Source: Acetobacter okinawensis JCM 25146
Lineage (GTDB): Bacteria; Pseudomonadota; Alphaproteobacteria; Acetobacterales; Acetobacteraceae
Direction: 5' to 3'
Assembly (NCBI RefSeq): GCF_000613865.1
Contig: NZ_BAJU01000001.1
Coordinates: forward strand, 229,530-293,529
Length of the DNA: 64,000 bases
The notes beneath the pieces were generated by a model that saw only the letters and a list, made by a program, of their open reading frames with translations, ran no database searches and was not told the DNA's origin. Below are positions 19,063-29,160 of the stretch, in pieces. Numbering within the stretch: the first letter of the stretch is position 1; every line of letters starts with the position of its first letter. The translations under genes were made by a program, and so were the position numbers.

Positions 19063-19959
19063 TTATGGCCATAGGTAAAGAAACTTGACGTAGTAGGCGT
19101 TAGTTTCTGGCGTGTTTCTGCCCTCAATGGAATGAGCATAACGGGCCGTAAAGCTGACTGTTCGACTGATGTTGAACATGACGCCAAGGCCTGGTGCAAT
19201 TTCTCGGCTACTGGAGTTTGCAACATCATAATGTGCGCTCTGGTCATATGTGCCGCCCACATTTTGCCAGTCGAAGGCAAAAAAAGGTTCAACCAGTTTT
19301 GTCGCTTTCCAGCTAAATCTCAGGTTGCTGTAAAAGACCACACCGGGTGAGTAACTATGTTCGTTGGTCTTGTGTTTTGTGGACCCAACTACTGTGCCCA
19401 GGTCACCGTCAAAACTAAAATGTTTCCACTCATAATCAAAAATGATGCTGGATATATTGGCCCAGTAACCGGATGCCAGACTGTCGCGCGTGCCAGAAGG
19501 CGTTTGCATGAATGTTTGAAAACCAAGCGTGCTGTGCGCATTGGGTTTAAACCAAGCTGCTGGCCCAACGATTGTGCCACCAAGACCACCGTAACTGGTT
19601 CCCCCAGCCAGCGTATAGCTTTCTGATTGTATGACTTCAAAAGCAAAGCCAACGTGTGGGAGCGCATCAAAAGTGCGGAAATGTACATATTTGGTCAAAC
19701 CGGACCACGTATGGCTGCCACCATGAGCGGGTACGCGCTGGCCACTGCTGGTGTAGGTATTGCCAGAAGCATTGCCATTGCCATACTGAACCAGCACGTT
19801 AAAGGGTTTGTAGTCCACCGGCAGGTCGTATTCATGCGGACCAATAATGCCCAACGTAATGTCCGCTGCCTGCAGTGGAGATGGTGTTGCTAACAACAGG
19901 CCCCCGCCATACAGGCTCAGGGTCATTATGAACTGTTGCGGTTTTTTGCCAAACAGCAT
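19063..19959 (-). CDS. Putative outer membrane beta-barrel transporter (MetA-pathway phenol degradation type)
   Basis: A 298-residue exported protein with a signal peptide ending in LQAAD. The rest alternates polar and aromatic residues, as in a beta barrel, and it ends in KFLYLWP, close to the aromatic-terminal rule for outer membrane proteins. The pattern (NVLVQYGNG, GPAAWFKP, FDYEWKHFSFDG, PGLGVMFN) resembles the family annotated as phenol-degradation outer membrane transporter. GGAGAT precedes the ATG at 19959. The substrate is unknown. A second protein of this broad type is at 54636-55604. Confidence 0.7.
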   Translation of the reverse strand: MLFGKKPQQFIMTLSLYGGGLLLATPSPLQAADITLGIIGPHEYDLPVDYKPFNVLVQYGNGNASGNTYTSSGQRVPAHGGSHTWSGLTKYVHFRTFDALPHVGFAFEVIQSESYTLAGGTSYGGLGGTIVGPAAWFKPNAHSTLGFQTFMQTPSGTRDSLASGYWANISSIIFDYEWKHFSFDGDLGTVVGSTKHKTNEHSYSPGVVFYSNLRFSWKATKLVEPFFAFDWQNVGGTYDQSAHYDVANSSSREIAPGLGVMFNISRTVSFTARYAHSIEGRNTPETNAYYVKFLYLWP

Positions 19960-20142
19960 CAAATATCTCCATCATCGGCTTTTGCATCTTTAATGTGAAA
20001 ATAAATGAATATGTCATAGTCATAATTCGCATAAACTCACGGGGGTGTGTTCTCAATGCTCAAAAACTGTTCCACTTATGATACGGAATGTTTGTGGTTT
20101 GGTAACTTTTTAACGTGTGAACTGTGCTGGGTAGCCCAATAA

Positions 20143-20180
20143 AAAAACCTTGCAGCACAACCGAGTGCTACAAGGTTTTT
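20143..20180 (-). terminator. Terminator of the acetoin dehydrogenase operon
   Basis: A strong hairpin (AAAAACCTTG and CAAGGTTTTT with inner AGCAC/GTGCT) lies 22 bp past the acoC stop. On the minus strand it is followed by a run of T, and the A-run on the other side makes it able to work in both directions. Confidence 0.9.
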
Positions 20181-20201
20181 CAGAATCACGTAATAATTTG
20201 A

Positions 20202-21322
20202 TCAGTCTATAAATGCGGTAATGGCTGCGTTAACGTCTGCCGCTTTTTCCAGTTGGGGCATATGCCCGGCCTGAGGAAGCAGGATGACCTTGATTGTCGT
20301 AGGCAGGTCTTTTGCACTGTTGGGAGACAGGATTTCGTCATCAGCTCCCCAGATGATCTGCGCAGGGCCATCAAAATTAACCAGAGCAGGTCTCAGGTCA
20401 TCTGCTTGCTGGCCATTTGGGAAGCAGGCATTGGCAATATTTTGCAAGCCTGAACGGCCCCATCCAGACGTTTGAAGCGAATGATATCTTCAATCATTTT
20501 GCGAGAAATAAGAGTTTTGTCATGGACCAGATAGTTCAGGACTGGCTCAAGGGTCTTGCGACGGTCTGCCGTAATAAACCCATCAATAAACGCCATGTTG
20601 ATATCCCGGCCAAGCCCAGCCGGAGCAATGAGAGATAAAGAAGCCACTTTCTGCGGGAAAGCCTTAGCCAGTTCAAGTGCTATGGCCCCTCCGAGCGAGT
20701 GGCCAACAACATGTGCTTTTGAGATATCCAGCTTATCCAGCAATGCAGCAGTTGTTGCGGCAAATGTTGCTGGTTTGCCATCTCCTACATTTTTGGACGA
20801 CCCTCCGTGCCCCGGCAGATCAAACGCGATTGTGCGGCGGGTTGCGGAGAGAGTGGTCTGGTTGAGCATCCAGTTGCTCAGATCTCCGCCAAAACCATGT
20901 ATGAACAGCAAAGGTGTATCTGTCCCCTTCCCTGCCTCCTGCACACGAAGCGTCAGATCCCCCACATTGACCATAAAGGGATCAGCGTGCTCGGCCTGTG
21001 TGGCCGTGGTGCTGTCGGATGAAAAATCAGCCTGAAATTTAGCGATAAATGCGTCAATTTCCGCATCACTGACCGCAGGTTCTGCCAGAATACCCAGTAG
21101 TGCTCCTACCGGGAGTGTTTCGCCTTCTTCGGCAATCTGGCGGCGTAATGTGCCTGCTGCCGGGCTTTCGTAGCCATTGGTGATTTTGGTGGTTTCTATG
21201 TCTGCAATTTCCTGCCCTGCATCTACGTGCGCACCAGGGGCAATGTTCCAGCCTGCAATTTTGCCTTCAGTCATGGCCAGGCCAAACTTGGGCATGGTTA
21301 TGGGCGTGATAAGGTCTGTCAT
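20202..21322 (-). CDS. acoC: Acetoin dehydrogenase E2 (dihydrolipoamide acetyltransferase), frameshifted
   Basis: The E2 subunit that takes the acetyl group from E1 onto lipoate and then to CoA. Residues 1-80 form a lipoyl domain with the lipoyl lysine in DIETTKITNGYE. From about residue 115 comes an alpha/beta-hydrolase-like domain with GHSLGGAIALE, as in acetoin-type E2 proteins (not the usual catalytic domain of PDH E2). The frame breaks near 20448, after GAVQA. One added base restores LQNIANACFPNGQQADDL and the stop at 20202, giving 373 residues, normal for AcoC. It follows acoB by 3 bp. It is probably sequence error rather than a dead gene. Confidence 0.88.
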
Positions 21323-21325
21323 TGC

Positions 21326-22357
21326 TCAGGCATCCTGCTTGGTTTTTTTGTAGGCCATGACGGAACGAACTGCTGATTCAATGCGGGCAGCATCGGGCAG
21401 GTACAGTTTTTCCAGTACGGTTGCGAAGGGGACCGGTGTGTGTGGCGGCCCAACCCGGCGAATGGGAGCTTTTAGGGCGTCAAACGCTTCCTCGGCGACC
21501 AGTGCGGCCACATCCGTTGCCATGTTGCACCGTGGGCTGGATTCATCAACAATCACCAGCCGTCCGGTGTCTTCCACGCATTCCAGTATGGTGGCGGTGT
21601 CCAGCGGGGATGTGGTGCGTGGGTCAATAACCGTGCAGCTTATGCCGTCTTTTTCCAGTCTGTCAGCCGCTTCGTTGGCAAAATTGACCATGCGGCCGAA
21701 TGCCACAATGGTCACATCATCACCTTCACGCGTAAGGTTGGCCTCACCGAAGGGGATGGAGTATGGCTCATCTGGCACGTCCTCCTCATCGTCGTACATC
21801 ACCTTGTTTTCAAGGAAGATAACGGGATCATCATCCCTTATGGCCTCGATCAGCAGCCCTTTGGCCTCGTAGGGGGAGGACGGAACAACAACCTTCAATC
21901 CCGGAATATGGGTAAAAAGCGGGTACAGGGCCTGACTGTGCTGTGCCGCTGCGTTAAAACCCGCACCATACATAGCCCGGATGACCAGTGGTGTACGGGC
22001 CTTGCCCCCAAACATGTAGCGGAATTTGGCAGCCTGATTCATGATCTGGTCAAGACAGGAGCCAACAAAATCGACGAACATCAGTTCTGCAACCGGGCGC
22101 AGGCCAGTGGCGGCAGCCCCCACGGCAGCCCCAATGTAGGATGCCTCGGAAATGGGGGTGTCAAACACACGCTCAGCACCGAATTCGGTGTACAATCCCT
22201 TGGTAACACCCAGAACGCCGCCCCATGCATCGACTATGCCCGCAGTTCCCCCCTGCCCGCCTGCAATATCTTCCCCAATAAGGACAACGCGTGGGTCGCG
22301 CTGCATTTCCTGCCGCAGGGCTTCGTTAATAGCCTGACGGAAGCTTTTTTTTGACAT
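21326..22357 (-). CDS. acoB: Acetoin dehydrogenase E1 beta subunit (TPP-dependent)
   Basis: A 343-residue transketolase-like subunit with motifs VVLIGEDI near the N-terminus, FDTPISE and a C-terminal domain with VDESSPRCNMATDVA. It works with AcoA to cleave acetoin to acetaldehyde and a lipoate-bound acetyl group using thiamine diphosphate. Pyruvate dehydrogenase beta is very similar; the acetoin assignment rests on the hydrolase-type E2 next door and the AcoR-like regulator upstream. It is tightly spaced between acoA (26 bp) and acoC (3 bp). Confidence 0.9.
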   Translation of the reverse strand: MSKKSFRQAINEALRQEMQRDPRVVLIGEDIAGGQGGTAGIVDAWGGVLGVTKGLYTEFGAERVFDTPISEASYIGAAVGAAATGLRPVAELMFVDFVGSCLDQIMNQAAKFRYMFGGKARTPLVIRAMYGAGFNAAAQHSQALYPLFTHIPGLKVVVPSSPYEAKGLLIEAIRDDDPVIFLENKVMYDDEEDVPDEPYSIPFGEANLTREGDDVTIVAFGRMVNFANEAADRLEKDGISCTVIDPRTTSPLDTATILECVEDTGRLVIVDESSPRCNMATDVAALVAEEAFDALKAPIRRVGPPHTPVPFATVLEKLYLPDAARIESAVRSVMAYKKTKQDA

Positions 22358-22383
22358 GGTGACTCTCCATTGTGCGGGCGGGC

Positions 22384-23348
22384 TTAGTAAGAGACGTAAA
22401 CGTCTGCTTCCAAATCTGCTGGTTCGGGTAATGGGGCGCTTTTGGCGGCCTTTACGGCTGCTTCGATTTCGTCCTTTATGCTAGTGTCAATTTCATCCAG
22501 CGCGGAGGGCTCAAGCAGGCTTACTTCTGTTACGCGCTGCCGGAAGTTTTTAAGGCAGTCATGCTCAGCCCTTTCTCTGGCGACTTCGCCACTGATCCGG
22601 TAGGTCATGGCGTCCCCCTCAAAATGGCCGTACCAGCGTGCCAGATTGACATGCAGCATAACCGGTCCATTACCAGCGCGGGCATGGGCTATGGCTTGGC
22701 CTGCGGCCTCGTAAACCGCAAAAAAATCTGTGCCGTCGCAGTCAAAATAAGGCATGCCAAAGCCTGCTGCGCGTGCTTTTTGCGTGCCAGCGCAGGCGTA
22801 GGAAGCGCCTGTTGCCTCCCCGTACCCATTGTCTTCACAGACAAAGACCGCGGGAAGCTGCCAGACCATGGCCAGATTCAGGCTTTCCAGCGTTGTTCCT
22901 TCGTTTGAAGCGCCATCACCATAAAACGCGACAGCAACCCCGCCATCCTTGAGCACCTTGTGAGAGAGAGCCGCACCGCAGATCAGAGGGGGGCCTCCTC
23001 CACAATGCCATTGGCGCCCAGCATGCCGAGGGAAAGGTCGGCAATGTGCATGGAGCCGCCCTTACCGTGGCAGACCCCACTCTTGCGGCCATAGATTTCG
23101 GCCATCATGCCATCTACGCCAACGCCCTTGGCTATGCAGTGGCCATGGCCACGGTGCGTACTGGCTATGGTGTCTGTCTCGCTCAGGTGCGCGCAGACAC
23201 CAACGGCGGATGCCTCCTCACCACAATACAGGTGAACAAACCCCGGAATTTCTCCGGTAGCGAATTCAACATGAAGACGTTCCTCAAAATCGCGGATTGT
23301 GCGCATGGAACGGTAGGAACGCAGAAGAATGTCGTGTGCGATCTGCAT
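22384..23348 (-). CDS. acoA: Acetoin dehydrogenase E1 alpha subunit (TPP-dependent), frameshifted
   Basis: The thiamine diphosphate-binding subunit of the acetoin cleavage enzyme. The TPP motif starts at GDGASNEG and ends CEDNGYG. The GHGHCIAKG and HGKGGSMH motifs lie upstream. The reading frame breaks near 23000: [12 protein letters not shown] should read [17 protein letters not shown], which needs one added G in the run at this spot. Corrected, the protein is 321 residues, as expected. The start at 23348 (MQIAHDILL) follows GGGGGCAG; a start at 23417 would add 23 unconserved residues. First gene of the operon acoA-acoB-acoC. Confidence 0.88.
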
Positions 23349-23587
23349 ATCTGCCCCCGGGCTGTTGTGCCGTATGGCGTGGAAAATAAATACGGAGTTC
23401 TCCGTCCCATTCCGCACACAAAAAGAGCGGTGCGAAGTGGGTATGCGCTGAGTTATGGGGTGATATGCGGGTGGGGATAAGCCGACACAAAAAACCTCTC
23501 ACGCGTATTTGAGGATGCCAGAGGAAAAGTGTCGCATATCCGAAACGTAATACATGCCAGATTAGTTTTACGGATTGGTGAGCTCCA

Positions 23588-24520
23588 ATGAACTCAATTG
23601 CTTTGTCTTCTGGTGTGTGGTCCAGCCTGTCTCCCGTTATCAGAACGTCATGGCGGCGCTGTGCGGATGATTACGGCATTGCGACGGACAGTATGTTGAG
23701 CAAGGATATCCTGTGTTCTGCAGAGCTGCGTCAGGCCCGTGAACGCATGGGCGTCACCATGAAAATAGCTGACCCCGAGTTGGACCGGCTGCACGGCATT
23801 GTCTCCACGCTAGATTATAATGTGCTGCTCGCGGACCCTGCTGGTATTGTGGTGGCAAGGCGTGGTGCTCCACCGTTTGAAAAAGGATGCCGTCGCTGGC
23901 ATCTGTGGCCGGGTGCAAACTGGGCGGAAACTATGGCAGGAACCAATGGCATAGGCACCTGTCTGGTGGAGGGGCAGCCGGTTACGGTGCATCGTGATGA
24001 GCACTGGTGTACGGAGCTGCGCTACCTGACCTGCTCTGCCGTCCCGTTTTATGGCCCCAACGGCTGCGTTGCAGGTGCGCTGGATGCCAGTTCCATCCGC
24101 TCCGATCCCTCGGGACGGGCCGCGTTGATGATGGAAGCCGTGCTGATCGACGCCGCCCGCAGGCTGGAGCGGCGGAGTTTTCTGGAGGCTTTTCGCAACA
24201 AGACGGTTTTGCTGCTGGGGGAAGGACAAGGCATCTCCCTTCCCATGATTGCGCTGGATGACACGCGCATTGTGGTGGGCGCTACCTATGCTGCACGCAC
24301 CATGCTGGGCATAGATAATACCGATGTGGCAAGTGTATGCTTTGACCTTGGAGCGAGAGCCACTGGTGTACCGGATTTTCAGGAAGCGGAACGCGCGGTT
24401 ATAGAGGGGGCACTGGCTATGGCACAGGGAAAAATCGCGCCTGCCGCGCGCCTGCTGGGTGTTAGCCGATCGACCTTATACCGAAAACTGAAAGCTCTTG
24501 ACCCTGCATCTTCCGCCTGA
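23588..24520 (+). CDS. AcoR-like transcriptional regulator lacking the AAA+ domain
   Basis: A 310-residue regulator placed divergently from acoA. The first 230 residues match the AcoR sensor region: SWRRCADDYG at the N-terminus and a GAF domain with GTNGIGTCL. The last 50 form a Fis-type helix-turn-helix, KIAPAARLLGVSRSTLYRKL. The central sigma-54-activating AAA+ domain, about 240 residues in AcoR, is missing: there is no GESGTGKE or GAFTGA motif. It is likely to regulate the aco operon from a sigma-70-type promoter, acting as repressor or activator. No -24/-12 sigma-54 promoter was seen in the 239-bp gap. Confidence 0.85.
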   Translation: MNSIALSSGVWSSLSPVIRTSWRRCADDYGIATDSMLSKDILCSAELRQARERMGVTMKIADPELDRLHGIVSTLDYNVLLADPAGIVVARRGAPPFEKGCRRWHLWPGANWAETMAGTNGIGTCLVEGQPVTVHRDEHWCTELRYLTCSAVPFYGPNGCVAGALDASSIRSDPSGRAALMMEAVLIDAARRLERRSFLEAFRNKTVLLLGEGQGISLPMIALDDTRIVVGATYAARTMLGIDNTDVASVCFDLGARATGVPDFQEAERAVIEGALAMAQGKIAPAARLLGVSRSTLYRKLKALDPASSA

Positions 24521-24543
24521 GCGGTGTGGATGAGGAGGCAGGA

Positions 24544-25749
24544 TTACAGTTGATCCTGCACAAAGGGCAGAACATTCTGGCAGATCACCAGTTCCTCGTG
24601 CGTTGGTTCCACACGCACCCGGATGCTGCTGTCGGGGTGGGTGATAATGCTGGCATGCTGCATATTGGCCTGAACGTCCAGTTTAAGCCCCAGCCATCCA
24701 AGTGACTTGCAGACCTCCTGACGGAGTTGCGCATCATGCTCGCCTATTCCTGCGGTAAAAACCAGACCATCCAGCCCCCCCATAATGGCGGCAAGAGCGC
24801 CAATTTCCTCAACAATACGATATGAGGACAGTGCCAGTGCCTGCTCAATAGGAGCTCGCGCGCCCGGGTTTTTCTCATGTTGCAAGCGTTCGCGTAGCAC
24901 GCGCATGTCCGAGGATACGCCAGAGACACCAAGCAGGCCGGATTGATGATAGAGCGTGTTAACAAGGGTGTCCCAGTCCGCTTTTTCCTCGCGGAGCATG
25001 TAAAGCAGTACGCCCGGGTCGATCATGCCGCATCGGCTGCCCATCATCAGCCCATCCAGTGCGGAAAAACCCATTGTGGTTTCGACGCTCTTCCCCTCTT
25101 TGATCGCGCACAGACTGGCCCCGCTCCCCAGATGGGCTAAAATGGTCCGTCCGTTTGCCAGATGCGGGTCGATCTGTTTGAGCCTTTGGGTAAGGTAGTC
25201 GTAGGACAGGCCATGGAACCCATACCGAATGACACCTTTTTGTGCGTAATGGCGTGGAAGAGGCAGAAGGCGGGTAATGTCAGGCATGGTGCGGTGGAAG
25301 GCTGTGTCAAAACACGCGACCTGTGGCAACCACGGTTGGTAGTTCGCAATGGCATGAACGGGTGCCAGTGTTTGTGGCTGATGGAGTGGGGCAAAGGGAG
25401 TGAGTGCTTCAAGTTCTGCCAGAATTGCCGGGGTAATTCGTGTGGGAGCCAGAAAGCTGGCACCTCCATGGACAATTCTATGGCCTATGCCGATAATATT
25501 ATGGCGTCCCTGCTCATGTTCTGTTAGCCAGTTTAGCAAATATTGCAGGGAGTTTGTGCTTTTTTGTGATTGTGTTGTTTGGTCAATCAGTTGATCATTC
25601 TGGTCATGAGCAAAAAAATGGAATATCTCGGCATCATACTCGATCCGGCCCTTGATCATTTTTTGTATGACTGTTTTTTCTGTTATTTGGAAAACAGTAA
25701 ACTTCAGGCTTGATGAGCCTGCATTAAATACAATTACAACATTGGACAT
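24544..25749 (-). CDS. ackA: Acetate kinase
   Basis: A 401-residue enzyme interconverting acetyl phosphate plus ADP with acetate plus ATP. The ASKHA signature NAGSSSLKF is at residues 9-17, GHRIVHGG near residue 107, and the catalytic FDTAFH near residue 162. The domain-2 motifs AHLGSGASLCAIKEGKS and FTAGIGEH follow. The length is normal. It is 27 bp downstream of pta and converges with the regulator gene at 24520. Confidence 0.97.
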   Translation of the reverse strand: MSNVVIVFNAGSSSLKFTVFQITEKTVIQKMIKGRIEYDAEIFHFFAHDQNDQLIDQTTQSQKSTNSLQYLLNWLTEHEQGRHNIIGIGHRIVHGGASFLAPTRITPAILAELEALTPFAPLHQPQTLAPVHAIANYQPWLPQVACFDTAFHRTMPDITRLLPLPRHYAQKGVIRYGFHGLSYDYLTQRLKQIDPHLANGRTILAHLGSGASLCAIKEGKSVETTMGFSALDGLMMGSRCGMIDPGVLLYMLREEKADWDTLVNTLYHQSGLLGVSGVSSDMRVLRERLQHEKNPGARAPIEQALALSSYRIVEEIGALAAIMGGLDGLVFTAGIGEHDAQLRQEVCKSLGWLGLKLDVQANMQHASIITHPDSSIRVRVEPTHEELVICQNVLPFVQDQL

Positions 25750-25776
25750 GGGTATATTCCCGCGTAGTATGGCCGC

Positions 25777-26751
25777 TTAAAATGCGCCTTTCTGCTCAGC
25801 CAGATGTCTGGCGTATAAAGCCCCGATCGCGGCGGATGCCAGGCGGGCTTGCACGCTGTCTGCCCGGCTTGTCAGTACTATGGGTACCTTTGCTCCCAGC
25901 GCTATGCCAGCTGAGTCCGCCTGCGCCATGAAGATCAGATTTTTGGCAAGCATATTGCCCGCTTCCAGGTCGGGTGCGACCAGAATCTGTGCCTGTCCTG
26001 CGACCAGTGAGTTCAAACCTTTTATTCTGGCGGCTTCTGGGTTTATGGCGTTATCCATGCCCAGCGGTCCGTCCAGTATTCCCCCTGTAATCTGGCCCCG
26101 TTCGGCCATTTTACACAAACTTGCGGCATCCAGCGTACTGGGAATTTTAGGGTTGATCACTTCCACGGCAGAAAGAATGGCAACTCTGGGCTGCCCAAGA
26201 CCGAGGCCGATGTGCAGGTCTATGGCGTTTTGCACAATGTCCTGTTTTGTCGCGAGGTCGGGGAAAATGTTAATTGCTGCATCTGTAACAAACAGCAGGT
26301 TTGTGTAATCAGGCACAGCAAGTAAAAAAACATGGCTGATCCTGCGCGTTGTGCACAAACCACCGCTCGGCGATACAACTGCGTGCATCAGTGTATCTGT
26401 ATGCAAGCACCCCTTCATAATGCCCTGCACATGGTGGGATCTTGCAAGCTCGACGGCCTTTTGAGAAGCAGTTTCGGGCGTGGGGGCCGGGATAATCTGA
26501 CAGGTTTGTAGATCAATCTGGCTGTTTTGTGCCACTGCGCGTATGCGGGCTTCATCCCCGATGAGCACAGGCTGGATCAGCCCTTCCTTGGCGGCGTCAA
26601 GTGCCCCAACCAGTGCGTGTGCCTCACATGGCCAGACAACGGCAAAAGGCACGGGAGCGTGTATCCGGGCGCGGTGAATGAGGTCCGTAAACATCTGATG
26701 TGACGTGGGCTTACCTGCGGTGTGTGCGCACGGATGCTGGGTTTGTATCAT
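25777..26751 (-). CDS. pta: Phosphate acetyltransferase (PTA/PTB domain only)
   Basis: A 324-residue phosphotransacetylase that turns acetyl-CoA and phosphate into acetyl phosphate. The conserved PTA/PTB segments include the KGCLHTDTLMHAV region, VFLLAVPDY, and a C-terminal ARLASAAIGALYAR. It lacks the regulatory N-terminal domains of the long E. coli Pta, so it is the short form. The start is uncertain: MIQTQHPC at 26751 or a GTG at 26799. It directly precedes ackA. With acoABC it gives a route from acetoin through acetyl-CoA to acetate and ATP. Confidence 0.9.
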   Translation of the reverse strand: MIQTQHPCAHTAGKPTSHQMFTDLIHRARIHAPVPFAVVWPCEAHALVGALDAAKEGLIQPVLIGDEARIRAVAQNSQIDLQTCQIIPAPTPETASQKAVELARSHHVQGIMKGCLHTDTLMHAVVSPSGGLCTTRRISHVFLLAVPDYTNLLFVTDAAINIFPDLATKQDIVQNAIDLHIGLGLGQPRVAILSAVEVINPKIPSTLDAASLCKMAERGQITGGILDGPLGMDNAINPEAARIKGLNSLVAGQAQILVAPDLEAGNMLAKNLIFMAQADSAGIALGAKVPIVLTSRADSVQARLASAAIGALYARHLAEQKGAF

Positions 26752-26822
26752 AGCGTTGTATGCGTCATATTGCCTGTTCCCATGTGCGAAGGTTGGCACA
26801 CGTGCCGCACTATGCTCTAGGC

Positions 26823-27983
<1,161 letters not shown>

Positions 27984-28147
27984 CGGGGATTGTTCTCCTG
28001 TCTTTTAAGTGTTTTGGACTATGGCACTTCTTGCTAGCTAGCGGAATATCCAAGATGGCGGGTTTGCTCTCAACAGGGTGCATGCAAGGGCTGCATAATT
28101 GGTGGCACCTTGTTTTCTTTTTCCGATATTTGCGAGTTGGTAGGACG

Positions 28148-28176
28148 TTATAACTGGCCATTTTTGCCAGTTATAA
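28148..28176. other. Perfect 11-bp inverted repeat
   Basis: TTATAACTGGC pairs with GCCAGTTATAA across a CATTTTT loop. No T-run follows on either strand, which makes it a protein-binding site or an RNA structure rather than a terminator. Confidence 0.5.
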
Positions 28177-28319
28177 GGAATGGAGGCTGCCCTGCTTCCT
28201 GTTGTAAGGGGCCGTTGGTCTGGGTGTGATGATGAACTCAATGTTACATTGATCTGTAGCTTGTGGCGCAAACGCCACACCATTATGTAGCGGGCAGTGT
28301 TGGGCTTAGATAGTTATTA

Positions 28320-28340
28320 ACACTAATTATCATTTGCATG
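28320..28340. promoter_or_regulatory. Candidate Fur box
   Basis: The reverse strand reads TGCAAATGATAATTAGTG, close to the common Fur site with its NATNATNATNAT pattern (AAATGATAATTAGTG against TAATGATAATCATTA). It lies 236 bp upstream of the first gene of the PepSY operon. Judged by eye only. Confidence 0.4.
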
Positions 28341-28576
28341 TATTGGCTTGTGTCATATTTCGTGTTTGAATGTCCTGTGTAACACTTAACCGCTTTGGAT
28401 GATCCTGTTATGTTCTTGCGGTGCAATGTGGGCAAAACGTCTTCACACGGTAGGTCAATGCTTTCTTCTGTAAACATATGTGACTCTTCCGTGGCATGCT
28501 CTACCATGTCCAGTAATTTGCCGGGCGGCTGGGAGTATGGGGCCGGTCGCAGCGTTCTCATACAACTGGAGCGTCA

Positions 28577-28858
28577 ATGCTAACGTTGTCTGGGCTGCTG
28601 TTATTGGGCGGTGGTGGCTGCACTTCGGCATCGGGTGTGCTGTTCTATCTGTCTTCCCGGAATCAGCGTGTGTTTGCGCAGCGCTCTGGCAACAGGCATT
28701 GCCTCTTTGGTGCAATGGCTATGGGAGTGCTGGCAGCCAGCCTGCTGTGGACTATCACAAGTGCTACAACGGCGTGTTTTATGGTTGTGCTGCTTCTGAT
28801 GGTGGTTTGTAGCGTTTTTCCCCTGTTCATGGCCATATTGCGGCCGGATAGAAAGTAA
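28577..28858 (+). CDS. Small membrane protein, DUF3325-like
   Basis: A 93-residue protein with three hydrophobic segments and a basic C-terminus (RPDRK). GGAG lies six bases before the ATG. Its size, topology and place in front of a PepSY protein resemble the DUF3325 proteins of iron-siderophore operons; the resemblance is by pattern, not by a firm motif. The next gene starts 2 bp after its stop. Confidence 0.55.
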   Translation: MLTLSGLLLLGGGGCTSASGVLFYLSSRNQRVFAQRSGNRHCLFGAMAMGVLAASLLWTITSATTACFMVVLLLMVVCSVFPLFMAILRPDRK

Positions 28859-28860
28859 CC

Positions 28861-29160
28861 ATGCCCGCTTTCAGGCTGACTAATGACCAGTGGCTTGCCA
28901 AGCTTGCGGCGGCCATTGTGCCCGGTGCCCTTCTCTCTCTTGGTTGTATGGCTGTGCTGGGGCTGTTCTGCCATGCCAGCGGGGATGCCCGGAGTGTCCC
29001 CTCACAATTTTTAATGTGGTTTGCAATTGTGGGCTGGCTCGCTCTTGTGGGGAGTTGCTTTCTGTTCCGTTCCGGGCGGAAGGCCTGGGTTATGCTTGGC
29101 GGCAGTGCTCTGGTGGTCTGGGGGCTGTTTGCAATATTGGCCAGAGTTATAGCGGTATGA
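28861..29160 (+). CDS. Small membrane protein, DUF3649-like
   Basis: A 99-residue protein with three transmembrane segments (about 15-38, 50-68, 75-97). It is tightly spaced after the preceding small membrane protein and its stop overlaps the ATG of the PepSY gene (ATGA). DUF3649 proteins sit in this position in siderophore-related PepSY operons. Exact family membership is not certain. Confidence 0.5.
   Translation: MPAFRLTNDQWLAKLAAAIVPGALLSLGCMAVLGLFCHASGDARSVPSQFLMWFAIVGWLALVGSCFLFRSGRKAWVMLGGSALVVWGLFAILARVIAV

Larger units (their letters stand above)
27984..28576. other. Intergenic region upstream of the first PepSY operon
   Basis: No convincing gene in 593 bp. It contains an 11-bp perfect inverted repeat at 28148-28176 and a Fur-box-like site at 28320-28340. 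The promoter of the plus-strand PepSY operon and that of the L,D-transpeptidase should lie here. Confidence 0.5.

Noticed and set aside
20202..23348. Acetoin operon as a dead, decayed locus
   Set aside because: Each broken gene has only one single-base change, and the rest is well conserved, so annotation as frameshifted genes is safer than as lost function.
28283..28561. Minus-strand ORFs in the gap before the PepSY operon
   Set aside because: Short, overlapping in several frames, with no ribosome binding site or recognisable domain.
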